Assembly (NCBI GenBank): GCA_934481515.1
Contig: CAKSPO010000023.1
Location: 1-31,450 of the forward strand
Reading direction: 5' to 3'
From: an uncultured Eubacteriales bacterium
GTDB taxonomy: Bacteria; Bacillota; Clostridia; Oscillospirales; CAG-272
Length of the DNA stretch: 31,450 bases
The notes beneath the pieces were generated by a model, which searched no databases, was not told the DNA's origin, and worked only from the letters and a program-made list of their open reading frames with translations. This document shows positions 8,050 through 15,749 of the stretch, piece after piece (the first letter of the stretch is position 1; every line of letters begins with the position of its first letter). The position numbers were made by a program, and so were the translations under genes.

Positions 8050-8091
8050 CGAAAAACCGCGGTCAACCTATTGACAAACCGCGGTTTTTCG
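8050..8091 (+). terminator. Terminator-like hairpin, overlaps a promoter
   Basis: The perfect 14-bp arms CGAAAAACCGCGGT (8050-8063) and ACCGCGGTTTTTCG (8078-8091) put an A-run before and a T-run after the GC core. This fits a (possibly bidirectional) intrinsic terminator 20 bp after the acyltransferase stop. Its right arm is the spacer of the next promoter. Confidence 0.75.
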
Positions 8092-8100
8092 TTGTATAAT
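8071..8100 (+). promoter_or_regulatory. Consensus sigma-A promoter inside the terminator
   Basis: TTGACA (8071-8076) and TATAAT (8095-8100) are both perfect, with an 18-bp spacer. The -35 box lies in the loop of the hairpin at 8050-8091 and the spacer forms its right arm. The promoter serves the membrane-protein gene at 8141. Confidence 0.85.
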
Positions 8101-8140
8101 AAGCATATCAAGTTCTTCTTATACAGAAAGGAGTATCGGT

Positions 8141-8812
8141 ATGCTGGATTTTCTTTTCGGCGCTGACCGGATGGGAAGAGATGTCTTTTCCGTTCTTTCC
8201 GACATCAACGCCAAGGTTTCCTCCTTCGCGGACAAAATTCATCTGCCCTCCCTGGTGCTTTATATCCTCGGAGTGGCAATCGCGATTTTCCTCGGTATCT
8301 GCGGCTATAAGTTTATCAAGCTGTTCATGTCTTTAAGCTTCGGTGCAATCGGCTACTGCATCGGAACGGAGATTGTTGCTTTCATCAACTCCAAGATGAC
8401 GGATTATGAAATGCTGGGCTGGGTCAAGTACGTCATGGGCGGAGTCTTTGCACTTCTGTTCCTTGGTCTTGCATTCCGGAAATTTTCCTATGTGATGTTT
8501 GCGGAAATTACACTGATCGGTATCAGCACGGGGCTATTCTATCTGGACGGCAACAAGGTTCTGGCACTGGGTGCGGGTCTTCTGCTGGCGCTGATCTCTG
8601 TTTACATCGTCCGTTATGTGTTTATCGTCATTTCCTCTGCGGTCGGCGGATTCCTGATTGTGGATTTCCTTTCCCAGGTCATTACCAAGGCGGACTTTTT
8701 AAAGCTGGACACCTCGGTTGCGGCACTTTGTATTGCCGCGGCGCTCTCCGTTGTGTTCATCGTCGTTCAGCTGATTACCACGCGCAAGCTGGTGTTCCGC
8801 AGAAGATTCTGA
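8141..8812 (+). CDS. Polytopic membrane protein, DUF4203/TMEM198-like
   Basis: A 223-residue protein of unknown function with about seven hydrophobic spans (roughly 37-57, 61-84, 94-113, 117-137, 142-161, 163-186 and 193-214) and a basic C-terminus (RKLVFRRRF). Glycines repeat within the spans, as in DUF4203/TMEM198-like membrane proteins; this match is by pattern only. AGAAAGGAG (8125-8133) lies 7 bases before the ATG. It is a single-gene unit with its own strong promoter at 8071-8100 and a terminator at 8864-8914, so it is not part of the upstream glycosyltransferase operon unless there is read-through. Confidence 0.8.
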   Translation: MLDFLFGADRMGRDVFSVLSDINAKVSSFADKIHLPSLVLYILGVAIAIFLGICGYKFIKLFMSLSFGAIGYCIGTEIVAFINSKMTDYEMLGWVKYVMGGVFALLFLGLAFRKFSYVMFAEITLIGISTGLFYLDGNKVLALGAGLLLALISVYIVRYVFIVISSAVGGFLIVDFLSQVITKADFLKLDTSVAALCIAAALSVVFIVVQLITTRKLVFRRRF

Positions 8813-8863
8813 AGCTTTGAACGGATGGGGCGTTGATAAACGGCTCTCCTGTTCCTCTTTTAT

Positions 8864-8914
8864 AAAAAGCGGGTTGCATCCGGATGCTCCGGTTGGCAAT
8901 CCGCTTTTTCTGTT
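8864..8914 (+). terminator. Intrinsic terminator after the DUF4203-like gene
   Basis: The 14-base arms AAAAAGCGGGTTGC (8864-8877) and GCAATCCGCTTTTT (8896-8909) pair with a single G-T or mismatch and are followed by CTGTTTTT. Confidence 0.8.
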
Positions 8915-9054
8915 TTTCGGAAAAATCGGCGGAATACCGTGTGCAAGCGGATCCGTGCAGTGCTGTGCTCTTTCTTAAGATACAGGGTTCGATATCCGGA
9001 AAACGGCACCGCGGGTTGTTTTCCCGTTCCTTTGCAACGGATTTTGAAAAACGA

Positions 9055-9083
9055 TTGACAAAGCCGGCCTCCGATGGTAAAAT
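9055..9083 (+). promoter_or_regulatory. Sigma-A promoter of the YjdF-like/CmpB-like/XRE operon
   Basis: TTGACA (9055-9060), a 17-bp spacer and TAAAAT (9078-9083), about 78 bp before the start at 9161. No other gene lies between 8813 and 9160. Confidence 0.8.
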
Positions 9084-9160
9084 AAAGAGGAATCGTGGCA
9101 GATTGCGGATCCGGAGATTCTTACCGGACTTCAAAACAGCCAAAAACGGAGGAAAATCCC

Positions 9161-10057
9161 ATGAAAAAACCAAACCGGTCATTCGCCGAAAACGGAAAAA
9201 AGCCGCATCGGCATCCCGTTCGCGAATTTTTCAAACGCTTTTCCAAAAAGGTACATGCCAACAAGGTTTGCTTTGCCGTCTATACGGTGATGGAGCTGAT
9301 TACCGTTGCGGTCATTGTTCTCACCGCTCTGCGTGGGCACTTTGAAAGCACCTTCACTGCAGTGCTGACGCTGATTCTTTTCCTGATTCCCACCTTTGTG
9401 GAGGAAAGCTTTCGCATCAAGCTTCCGACCACGCTGGAGATTCTGGTTGTTCTGTTTGTGTTCTGTGCCAATATTCTCGGCGAGATCGGGGAATACTATA
9501 CAAAGTTTCCCTTCTGGGACAACATGCTCCACTATACCAGCGGGTTCATGTTTGCGGCGTTCGGTTTTTCGCTGGCGGATATTTTCAACCGGCACCGGAA
9601 GGTGAATTTCAGCCTCTCCCCGTTCTTCCTCTCCCTGGTTGCCGTCTGCTTCGCGGTCACGGTGGGCGTCGTATGGGAGTTCTTTGAATTCGGCATGGAC
9701 ATGCTGTTCCGTACCGACATGCAAAAGGATTTTGTTGTCAGCGTGATCTCCAGTGCGGAGATGAATCCGGACGGTCAGGCTCCGAAGGTCATCCGGGAAA
9801 TTACGCAGACCGTGATCACAACCGCCAACGGGGAGATCTACACCGTTGACGGATATCTGGATATCGGACTGCTTGATACCATGAAGGATTTGATAGTGGA
9901 CTTTGCCGGCGCCCTGCTCTTTGCCGTGATCGGATATTTCTATACCAGACACTCCAACCGCGGCAGAATCGCCAAGGGCTTCATCCCGCAGGTAGAGGTC
10001 ATTATCGACCCGGACGCGGACACGGAGGAGCCGGATCGGTCGGAGGATCCGATCTGA
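9161..10057 (+). CDS. YjdF/DUF2238-like integral membrane protein
   Basis: A 298-residue protein of unknown biochemical role. The segment FWDNMLHYTSGFMFAAFG, then VWEFFEFGMD and DTMKDLIVDFAGALLFAVIGY, fits the conserved pattern of the YjdF/DUF2238 family, with charged residues inside or next to hydrophobic spans. A basic N-terminal region (about 35 residues) precedes the first span; the C-terminus is acidic (DPDADTEEPDRSEDP). GGAGG lies 8 bases before the ATG at 9161. The next gene begins 26 bp after the stop and has a nearly identical translation-start region (CAAAAACGGAGGA). The two are likely co-transcribed. Family assignment is by motif and moderate. Confidence 0.75.
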   Translation: MKKPNRSFAENGKKPHRHPVREFFKRFSKKVHANKVCFAVYTVMELITVAVIVLTALRGHFESTFTAVLTLILFLIPTFVEESFRIKLPTTLEILVVLFVFCANILGEIGEYYTKFPFWDNMLHYTSGFMFAAFGFSLADIFNRHRKVNFSLSPFFLSLVAVCFAVTVGVVWEFFEFGMDMLFRTDMQKDFVVSVISSAEMNPDGQAPKVIREITQTVITTANGEIYTVDGYLDIGLLDTMKDLIVDFAGALLFAVIGYFYTRHSNRGRIAKGFIPQVEVIIDPDADTEEPDRSEDPI

Positions 10058-10083
10058 CCGGAATTCCAAAAACGGAGGATATC

Positions 10084-10845
10084 ATGCAACTGTTTCTGAC
10101 TTTCGCCTTTCTGTTCTATCTCGGAAGCACCATCGGATGGGTGCTGGAGCTGTTTTTCCGGCGGTTCGTTTCGGCAAAGAAATGGATCAATCCCGGATTT
10201 CTGACAGGTCCCTATCTGCCGCTGTACGGCTTCGGGCTGTGCCTGCTGTTTTTGCTTGCACATGTGGATTTTCCGATGATCGGAAATGCCGTTTTGCGCA
10301 AAGTGCTGCAAATTCTTCTCATGGGACTTGCAATGACGGCAATTGAGTACATCGCCGGAAAGATTTTTATTGTCGGAATGAAGGTCAAGCTCTGGGACTA
10401 CAGCGACCGCTGGGGCAACATTGAAGGGATCATCTGCCCGCAGTTCTCCCTCTACTGGACGCTCCTCGGCGCCCTCTATCTCTTTGTCATTCACCCGTAC
10501 ATGATGAGCGCCGTCAGCTGGCTGTTCGGGAATCTGGCGTTCTCCTTTGTGATCGGCTTTTTCTTCGGCGTGTTCTGCATTGATTTTGCCTGCTCCGTCC
10601 AGCTGCTGACCCGTCTGCGCCGCTTTGCCAAGGAACAGAACATTGTCGTCCGCCTGGAGGAGTTCAAAAACAACATTGCCGACCGGATCAGGGACGCAAC
10701 CGGAAAAGTACGCCTGCGTCACTTTGTTTTCGCTTTCCGGGGCAACTCCAATCTCTTTGACCAATTGAGGAGCTACCGGGAGGATCTTGCCGCGCGCAAA
10801 GAGAAAACCGCGGAGAAAAAAGAGGAAGAGAAAAAAGAATCCTGA
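10084..10845 (+). CDS. CmpB-like putative ABC transporter permease (PF06541 type)
   Basis: A 253-residue multi-span membrane protein. The N-terminal GWVLELFFRRF then KWINPGFLTGPYLPLYGFG, and the later LWDYSDRWGNIEGIICPQFSLYW, are hallmarks of the family annotated as putative ABC-transporter type IV (CmpB). The transport role is an old annotation, and no ATPase partner lies nearby, so function is uncertain. After about five spans the C-terminal 70 residues are cytoplasmic, charged and end in a lysine/glutamate-rich tail (KEKTAEKKEEEKKES). GGAGG is 5 bases before the ATG. A membrane-bound XRE regulator follows 35 bp downstream. Confidence 0.85.
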   Translation: MQLFLTFAFLFYLGSTIGWVLELFFRRFVSAKKWINPGFLTGPYLPLYGFGLCLLFLLAHVDFPMIGNAVLRKVLQILLMGLAMTAIEYIAGKIFIVGMKVKLWDYSDRWGNIEGIICPQFSLYWTLLGALYLFVIHPYMMSAVSWLFGNLAFSFVIGFFFGVFCIDFACSVQLLTRLRRFAKEQNIVVRLEEFKNNIADRIRDATGKVRLRHFVFAFRGNSNLFDQLRSYREDLAARKEKTAEKKEEEKKES

Positions 10846-10880
10846 CAAACGAAAATACGAAAAAAGGTGGCTGAACGGAA

Positions 10881-11489
10881 GTGGAAAAACCGATGGAAGA
10901 GATTGTCGCACACAACCTGACAGAATTGCGCAAATCCAGAAAATGGACGCAGGCAGAGCTTGCCGAACGGATTCATTATTCCGACAAGTCGGTTTCCAAA
11001 TGGGAACGGGGTGACGCGCTGCCGGATCTGAAGGTGCTGGTGCAGCTTTCTGAGCTGTTCGGCGTCACGCTGGATTTTTTCGTAACGGAAAATGCCATGG
11101 AGGAGCAGCAGGAGTTTCAGTCCCCTGCCAGGGGAGAGCTTGGCTTCCGGATCGGAGTGGAGCTTCTGGCGGTTGCCATCGTCTGGCTGATTGCTACTGC
11201 GGTCTGTACTTATTCGGCGGTTTCCACGGGAAGAATCTACTGGCTCGCCTTCATCTGGGCGGTTCCGGTATCGGCTTTGATTCTTGCACTGTTCAGCAGC
11301 CGTTGGCATTTCACCGTCTGCGCGCTGATCTTCCGCTCGGTGTTCTGCTGGACGATTCTTGCGGCAGTTTATCTGCAGCTTCTGCGGTACAATATGTGGA
11401 TGATTTTCCTGATCGGAATTCCGGCGCAGGCGGCAATCATCCTCTGGGCACAGATCCGGCACAGCGCCCGCTCCCGCCGGGAATCCTGA
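10881..11489 (+). CDS. XRE-family regulator with C-terminal membrane spans
   Basis: A 203-residue-class protein: residues 5-65 form a helix-turn-helix of the HTH_3/Cro-C1 type (LRKSRKWTQAELAERI then SDKSVSKWERGDALPDL), and residues from about 88 on hold four hydrophobic spans. This is the common clostridial layout of a membrane-anchored DNA-binding regulator. The start is a GTG at 10881, 10 bases after AAAGGTGG; an ATG at 10893 is a possible alternative that would remove four residues. It follows the CmpB-like gene by 35 bp, so it may regulate the operon it sits in (inference). No terminator lies directly after the stop. Confidence 0.85.
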   Translation: MEKPMEEIVAHNLTELRKSRKWTQAELAERIHYSDKSVSKWERGDALPDLKVLVQLSELFGVTLDFFVTENAMEEQQEFQSPARGELGFRIGVELLAVAIVWLIATAVCTYSAVSTGRIYWLAFIWAVPVSALILALFSSRWHFTVCALIFRSVFCWTILAAVYLQLLRYNMWMIFLIGIPAQAAIILWAQIRHSARSRRES

Positions 11490-12064
11490 TTCCCGCATCC
11501 CAAGGCTGTCGGGGAATGAAAACCAGGACTTCCCGCCGGTCAACAGAAAAACGTCGCACGGAAAAGTGTGCCGCAAGATGCGGCGCACTCCTTGCTGTTC
11601 GGCTCCGCAGCCTTCGGACAGTCCGCTGTTTGGGGTTGTCGCAGTTATGCGGTCCCCCCTGCCTTTGTCCCGGATTGCACATGTGCTCACCCCCGTGATA
11701 CCCCCGAGGCGGGCGTTCCCGGCATCCGAAAAAGCCGGGCGGCGGGAGCAGGCGCTGACAAAAAGATTTCTTTTTCGTGTTCTTTTTGGTTTACCGTATT
11801 CTTTTGACATAACAAATACCTCCTATGGTACTTTCAGAAATACCATAGGAGGTTCTTTTTGATTTCCGCTGTCCGTTTTTCACGGATCTGTGCACAAGAT
11901 GGGTTTTCCTTCTTTCTGCCGGACAAGAAGATTTTGGGGTGCACATCCCGCGCATGCCGGTCAGGCGGCGGGAGCATAGCGGAACCGTGCGTCAAAAAAG
12001 CAATTGCGTTGTAACCGGAAGATGTGTTTTTTTGCGTTTTTTTCGGTTCGGTTCCGGTCTGTTT
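11490..12064. other. Long non-coding stretch with hairpins
   Basis: No supported gene in 575 bp between the convergent XRE and tgt genes. At 11565-11589 an imperfect hairpin forms (AGTGTGCCGC/GCGGCGCACT). The composition changes sharply: 11490-11755 is GC-rich, 11757-11860 is AT-rich, then GC-rich again. The minus strand of the AT-rich part holds a ribosome binding site and ATG behind a perfect hairpin (11818-11853). A clear tgt terminator was not found, though T-runs and ACCGGAA/TTCCGGT arms occur at 12014-12059. Confidence 0.5.
11818..11860 (-). promoter_or_regulatory. Perfect hairpin hiding a Shine-Dalgarno sequence
   Basis: The 13-bp arms (11818-11830 and 11841-11853) are exactly complementary. 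On the minus strand the 3' arm ends in AGGAGGT (complement of 11818-11824), followed by a 7-base spacer and an ATG (11810-11808) that begins MSKEYGKPKRTRKRNLF. The 5' arm contains the matching anti-Shine-Dalgarno ACCTCCT. On the plus strand the same hairpin is followed by TTCTTTTT and can act as an intrinsic terminator. Either use is possible; the downstream minus-strand frame soon runs antisense to the XRE gene and looks non-coding beyond the first residues. Confidence 0.55.
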
Positions 12065-13222
12065 TCAGTCGTCCACGCGCTCACCGAGGATATTGCGGTA
12101 CTTCTGATAGAAGCTTTCGAAACAGCCTCCGTCCAGTGCCTCACGGATTTTGCGGGTGAGCCGGTTATAGAAAAACAGGTTGTGCGACACTGCCATGGTC
12201 ATGCCGACGGTCTCCTTTGCCTTGAGCAGATGCCGCAGGTAGGAGCGGCTGTAGTTCCGGCATGCGGGGCACTCGCAGGTCTCGTCGATCGGTCGGGGAT
12301 CGCGCGCATACTTTTCGTTGGTCAGGTTCATTTTCCCGTGCCAGGTGAACACGTTGCCGTGCCGGGCGTTGCGGGTGGGCATGACGCAATCGAAGAAATC
12401 CACGCCGAGATGGATGGCTTCCAGAATGTTGCAGGGGGTTCCAACACCCATGAGATACCGGGGCTTGTCCTTCGGCATATGCGGCTCCACCGCGTCGATG
12501 ATGCGGTACATTTCCTCGGTCGGTTCTCCGACGGCAAGCCCTCCGATGGCATATCCCTCGCAGGGAACTTCGGAAATCATGTGCATATGCTCGATGCGCA
12601 GATCCTCATACGTTCCGCCCTGATTGATGCCGAAAAGCATCTGATTCGGGTTGAGTGTATCGGGCAGGGCGTTGAGCCGATCCATTTCCGCGCGGCAACG
12701 CACGAGCCACCGGTAGGTGCGCTCCATGCTCTGCTTGCAGTAGGGATAGGTTGCCGGGTTCTCGACGCACTCGTCGAATGCCATGGCAATGGTGGATGCC
12801 AGATGCGACTGAATCTGCATGCTCTCCTCAGGTCCCATAAAGACAAGGCTCCCGTCCAGATGTGACCGGAAGCGGACGCCCTCCTCGGTAATCTTGCGGA
12901 GCTTTGCCAGCGAAAACACCTGGAATCCGCCGCTGTCGGTCAGCACCGGCCCTTCCCAGTTCATGAATTTGCGCAGTCCGCCCATGTCATAAATCAGTCC
13001 GTCTCCCGGCCGCAGATGCAGGTGGTAGGTGTTGGAAAGCTCGACCTGGCAGTCCAGCTTTTTCAGCTCCACGGTGTTGATGCCGCCCTTGATGGCTCCG
13101 CAGGTTCCCACGTTCATGAACACGGGGGTCTGAATGTCCCCGTGCACCGTGTGGAGAACACCGCGGCGGGCACGTCCGTCCGTGGTCAGAATCTCGTACT
13201 TGTTCAGCAGTTTTTCAGACAT
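12065..13222 (-). CDS. tgt: tRNA-guanine transglycosylase (queuine/preQ1)
   Basis: Exchanges guanine-34 in GUN anticodons for preQ1 during queuosine synthesis. The 385-residue protein carries DSGGFQVF at 96-103, LFGINQGG at 196-203, GGLAVGE at 227-233, the nucleophile D278 in FFDCVMPTR, NARHG at 285-289, and zinc ligands C316, C318, C321 and H347. All expected catalytic and metal-binding residues are present. I chose the ATG at 13222 (MSEKLLNKYEIL) because GGAAAGGA lies about 12 bases upstream; a longer frame up to 13282 would run through the hairpin at 13245-13265. It lies 222 bp downstream of mutL on the same strand. Confidence 0.96.
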   Translation of the reverse strand: MSEKLLNKYEILTTDGRARRGVLHTVHGDIQTPVFMNVGTCGAIKGGINTVELKKLDCQVELSNTYHLHLRPGDGLIYDMGGLRKFMNWEGPVLTDSGGFQVFSLAKLRKITEEGVRFRSHLDGSLVFMGPEESMQIQSHLASTIAMAFDECVENPATYPYCKQSMERTYRWLVRCRAEMDRLNALPDTLNPNQMLFGINQGGTYEDLRIEHMHMISEVPCEGYAIGGLAVGEPTEEMYRIIDAVEPHMPKDKPRYLMGVGTPCNILEAIHLGVDFFDCVMPTRNARHGNVFTWHGKMNLTNEKYARDPRPIDETCECPACRNYSRSYLRHLLKAKETVGMTMAVSHNLFFYNRLTRKIREALDGGCFESFYQKYRNILGERVDD

Positions 13223-13444
13223 AGATGAATGAAATCCTTTCCTTGCGCGGGAGCACAGCCCGCGCCGTTTTTTATTTTTCAAGGGTCACAACCGCAAACA
13301 GGCGGAAGCGATGCCCGTTGAGACAAGGTTTTTTTGATCCGGTCTTCCGGAACGGTTCGTTTTTTGGAAGTGATGGCGGCTGATGCATGCCGCTCCGAAA
13401 AGCGGCATTTCCTGCTTTGGCTCCTCTGCGGGAATGCCCGATTT
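13223..13444 (-). other. mutL-tgt gap with a GC hairpin
   Basis: No gene. A perfect 7-bp hairpin GCGCGGG/CCCGCGC (13245-13265) lies directly upstream of the tgt ribosome binding site. A second hairpin, ATGCCGCT/AGCGGCAT (13387-13408), and a larger imperfect one at about 13404-13442 follow mutL and could end or slow transcription. Whether tgt has its own promoter is unclear. Confidence 0.45.
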
Positions 13445-15679
13445 TCAGAATCCGGTACGGTCGAACTGCCGATCCAGATTGGAATGGGTGATTTCCAGCG
13501 CAACGGGACGGCCGTGCGGGCAGAAGGTGATATCGGGCAGTTCCATCAGTTTGGCGATAATCCATGCGATGTGCTCGTCGGCGTAGTCCCTTCCTGCCTT
13601 GATTGCCGCTTTGCACGCCGCCTGGTACAACGCCTTTTCAAAAATGATGTCGCGGGTAAGGCGAACGCTTCCCGTGGCGTTGAGGATTCTGCCTGCCATG
13701 GTCTGCAGCATTTCCGGCACGGCGGAGGACGCGATGCCCTCCGGAATTGCATCTGCCGAAACGGTATTCCGTGCGAAACGCAGGGAAAAACCGATCTTTT
13801 CCAGCTCCTCCGCGTATTCCTTCAGCGCCTCAACCTCTCCGCTGGTCATCATGACCTCCATGGGAAACATCAGAAGCTGAGAAACCGTCTCCGTCCTGGC
13901 AAGCCCCGCCTTGAGCTGTTCGAACAGAATCCGCTCATGTGCGGCGTGCTTGTCCACCAGAAGGATCTTTTCTCCGGTCTCGACGATGACATAGGTGCGG
14001 AACACCTCGCCGAGAATCCGGTAGGGCGGGAGATCGGGGGACGGCGCACAGGGTTCCGACTCCGGCGCGATTGTCTGCCCGGTCGTTGCCCCGGTTGTTT
14101 GCTCCGGCGAGAGCGGGGCTGCCGGGATCGGCGGCTCCGGTGCGCGGAGTCTGGGGTCCGGTTCCGGCGCGGCTCCGTCCGGAAGGTCAGCGAAAGTCTT
14201 TTGCCACGGCTCCGTTTCCGTCACGTGCGGCATAGCTCCGGTGGGAACGGCAGCAGGCGGCGGGGTGGGCGCTTCTGCGTTTGTGCGTTCCCGTTCCGGA
14301 GACACCGGTGCGGTAGAAGTTGCCGGAGACTGCGGCACAGCAGCTTCCGTTCCGGTTTCCGACGGCTCCTCGCGGGGAGGTACCGTCACCGGAGACGGTG
14401 TCGCCGGAAAAGAGGTTGCCGGTGCTTTCGGAATTCCCGGTGCCGGGGCGTCTCCTTCTTTCGGGATCGGCTGTTTCTGCCCGGGGACATACAGGTTCCG
14501 GTACTCCTGCGCCGTCATACGCGGCTGGGGCTGCGGTTGGGTTCTTCCCTCCTGATCGTAGGAAAGCTGCCGCTTGGCAAGACTCTCGCCGCGTCCCTCA
14601 GGCAACGGAATCGCCACGTCGGACATCCGGATGCCACCGAAGGGGCGTCGGCTCCCGCTTCCGACCTCCAGCTGCATGGAGGGACGGGTCTTATTCCCCT
14701 CCAGCGCCGTGCGGACACTGTAATAAATCGCCTCAAACACCACCCGCTCGTTGGAGAACTTGACCTCCAGCTTTGCCGGGTGGACATTGACATCGACCCG
14801 TGCGGGATTCAGTCCGAGAAACAATACACAGCACGGGAATTTTTCGGGCGGAATGTAGGAGGTGTATGCCTGCTCCAGCGCTGCCGCCGCGGTCTTGCTT
14901 TTGACGTATCTGCCGTTGATGAAAAAATTCTGGTAGTTCCGATTTGCCCGGAAGTTATCGGTGCGTCCGATGAATCCGCGCACGGAAACGCCGTCATTAT
15001 CGCTTTCCACCGCAATCAGCTTTGAAGAAAACTCCTTGCCGAACACGGCGTAAATCGTGTTTTGCAGGTTCCCGTCCCCGGCGGTCTCCAGCTTGGTGTT
15101 CCCGTCCGTAATCAGGCGGACGGCGATTTCCGGATGAGAAAGAGCGACCTTTTCGACGTTCATGGTGACCGCCATGGTCTCGGTCACGTCCTTCTTGAGA
15201 AATTTGCGGCGGGCGGGAACGTTGGAAAACAGGTTCTCCACGATGACGGTAGTTCCTGCGGCACAACCCTGCTCACAGATGCCGGCAATGTTGCCGCCGT
15301 GCGCCTCCAGCACCGCTCCCATGCCGCTCCCCGGCACCCTTGAGAGAATCCGCAGGTCGGATACCGCCGCGATAGCCGCAAGCGCTTCGCCGCGGAAGCC
15401 GAGGGTGGTGATGCCCTCCAGATCCGACGCAGTCTGAATTTTACTGGTGGCGTGCCGCCGGATGGCGACCGGAAGATCCTCCGGAGAAATGCCGCAACCG
15501 TTGTCCGACACACGCATCAGGGTCACTCCTCCGTTCTGAATCTCCACAACGATGCGGGTGGCTCCCGCGTCGATGGCATTTTCCATCAGCTCTTTGATGA
15601 CGGACGCAGGGCGATCCACCACTTCTCCGGCGGCAATCAGGTTTGCAACCGCGAACGGCAGGACGTTGATCTTTCCCAT
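13445..15679 (-). CDS. mutL: DNA mismatch repair protein MutL (endonuclease type)
   Basis: Mismatch-repair ATPase and nicking endonuclease that acts with MutS. The 744-residue protein has a GHKL ATPase N-terminus (ELMENAIDAG at 30-39, DNGCGIS at 58-64, TLGFRGEAL near 92-100). A long, proline-, threonine- and glutamate-rich linker covers about 345-560. The C-terminal dimerisation/endonuclease domain has DKHAAHERILFE at 576-587, matching the DQHA(X)2E(X)4E motif, ACKAAIKAGR near 688 and CPHGRP at 720-725. This places it with MutL proteins of organisms lacking MutH. The ATG at 15679 follows AAAGGAG; mutS lies 70 bp upstream. The linker is longer than in many relatives. Confidence 0.97.
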   Translation of the reverse strand: MGKINVLPFAVANLIAAGEVVDRPASVIKELMENAIDAGATRIVVEIQNGGVTLMRVSDNGCGISPEDLPVAIRRHATSKIQTASDLEGITTLGFRGEALAAIAAVSDLRILSRVPGSGMGAVLEAHGGNIAGICEQGCAAGTTVIVENLFSNVPARRKFLKKDVTETMAVTMNVEKVALSHPEIAVRLITDGNTKLETAGDGNLQNTIYAVFGKEFSSKLIAVESDNDGVSVRGFIGRTDNFRANRNYQNFFINGRYVKSKTAAAALEQAYTSYIPPEKFPCCVLFLGLNPARVDVNVHPAKLEVKFSNERVVFEAIYYSVRTALEGNKTRPSMQLEVGSGSRRPFGGIRMSDVAIPLPEGRGESLAKRQLSYDQEGRTQPQPQPRMTAQEYRNLYVPGQKQPIPKEGDAPAPGIPKAPATSFPATPSPVTVPPREEPSETGTEAAVPQSPATSTAPVSPERERTNAEAPTPPPAAVPTGAMPHVTETEPWQKTFADLPDGAAPEPDPRLRAPEPPIPAAPLSPEQTTGATTGQTIAPESEPCAPSPDLPPYRILGEVFRTYVIVETGEKILLVDKHAAHERILFEQLKAGLARTETVSQLLMFPMEVMMTSGEVEALKEYAEELEKIGFSLRFARNTVSADAIPEGIASSAVPEMLQTMAGRILNATGSVRLTRDIIFEKALYQAACKAAIKAGRDYADEHIAWIIAKLMELPDITFCPHGRPVALEITHSNLDRQFDRTGF

Positions 15680-15749
15680 CGAATATCTCCTTTCCTCTTA
15701 TCCTTCCCGGAAAAACGGGATCTGACGCTTTCGCTTTTTCCCGGTTCTC

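Noticed and set aside
10773..11810. 345-codon minus-strand frame starting behind the hairpin at 11818-11853
   Set aside because: Only the first residues look natural; the rest is antisense to the XRE gene. The start region is kept as a finding, not as a gene.
13334..15025. 563-codon frame opposite mutL
   Set aside because: Arginine- and glycine-rich antisense translation without domains or start site; mutL is certain.
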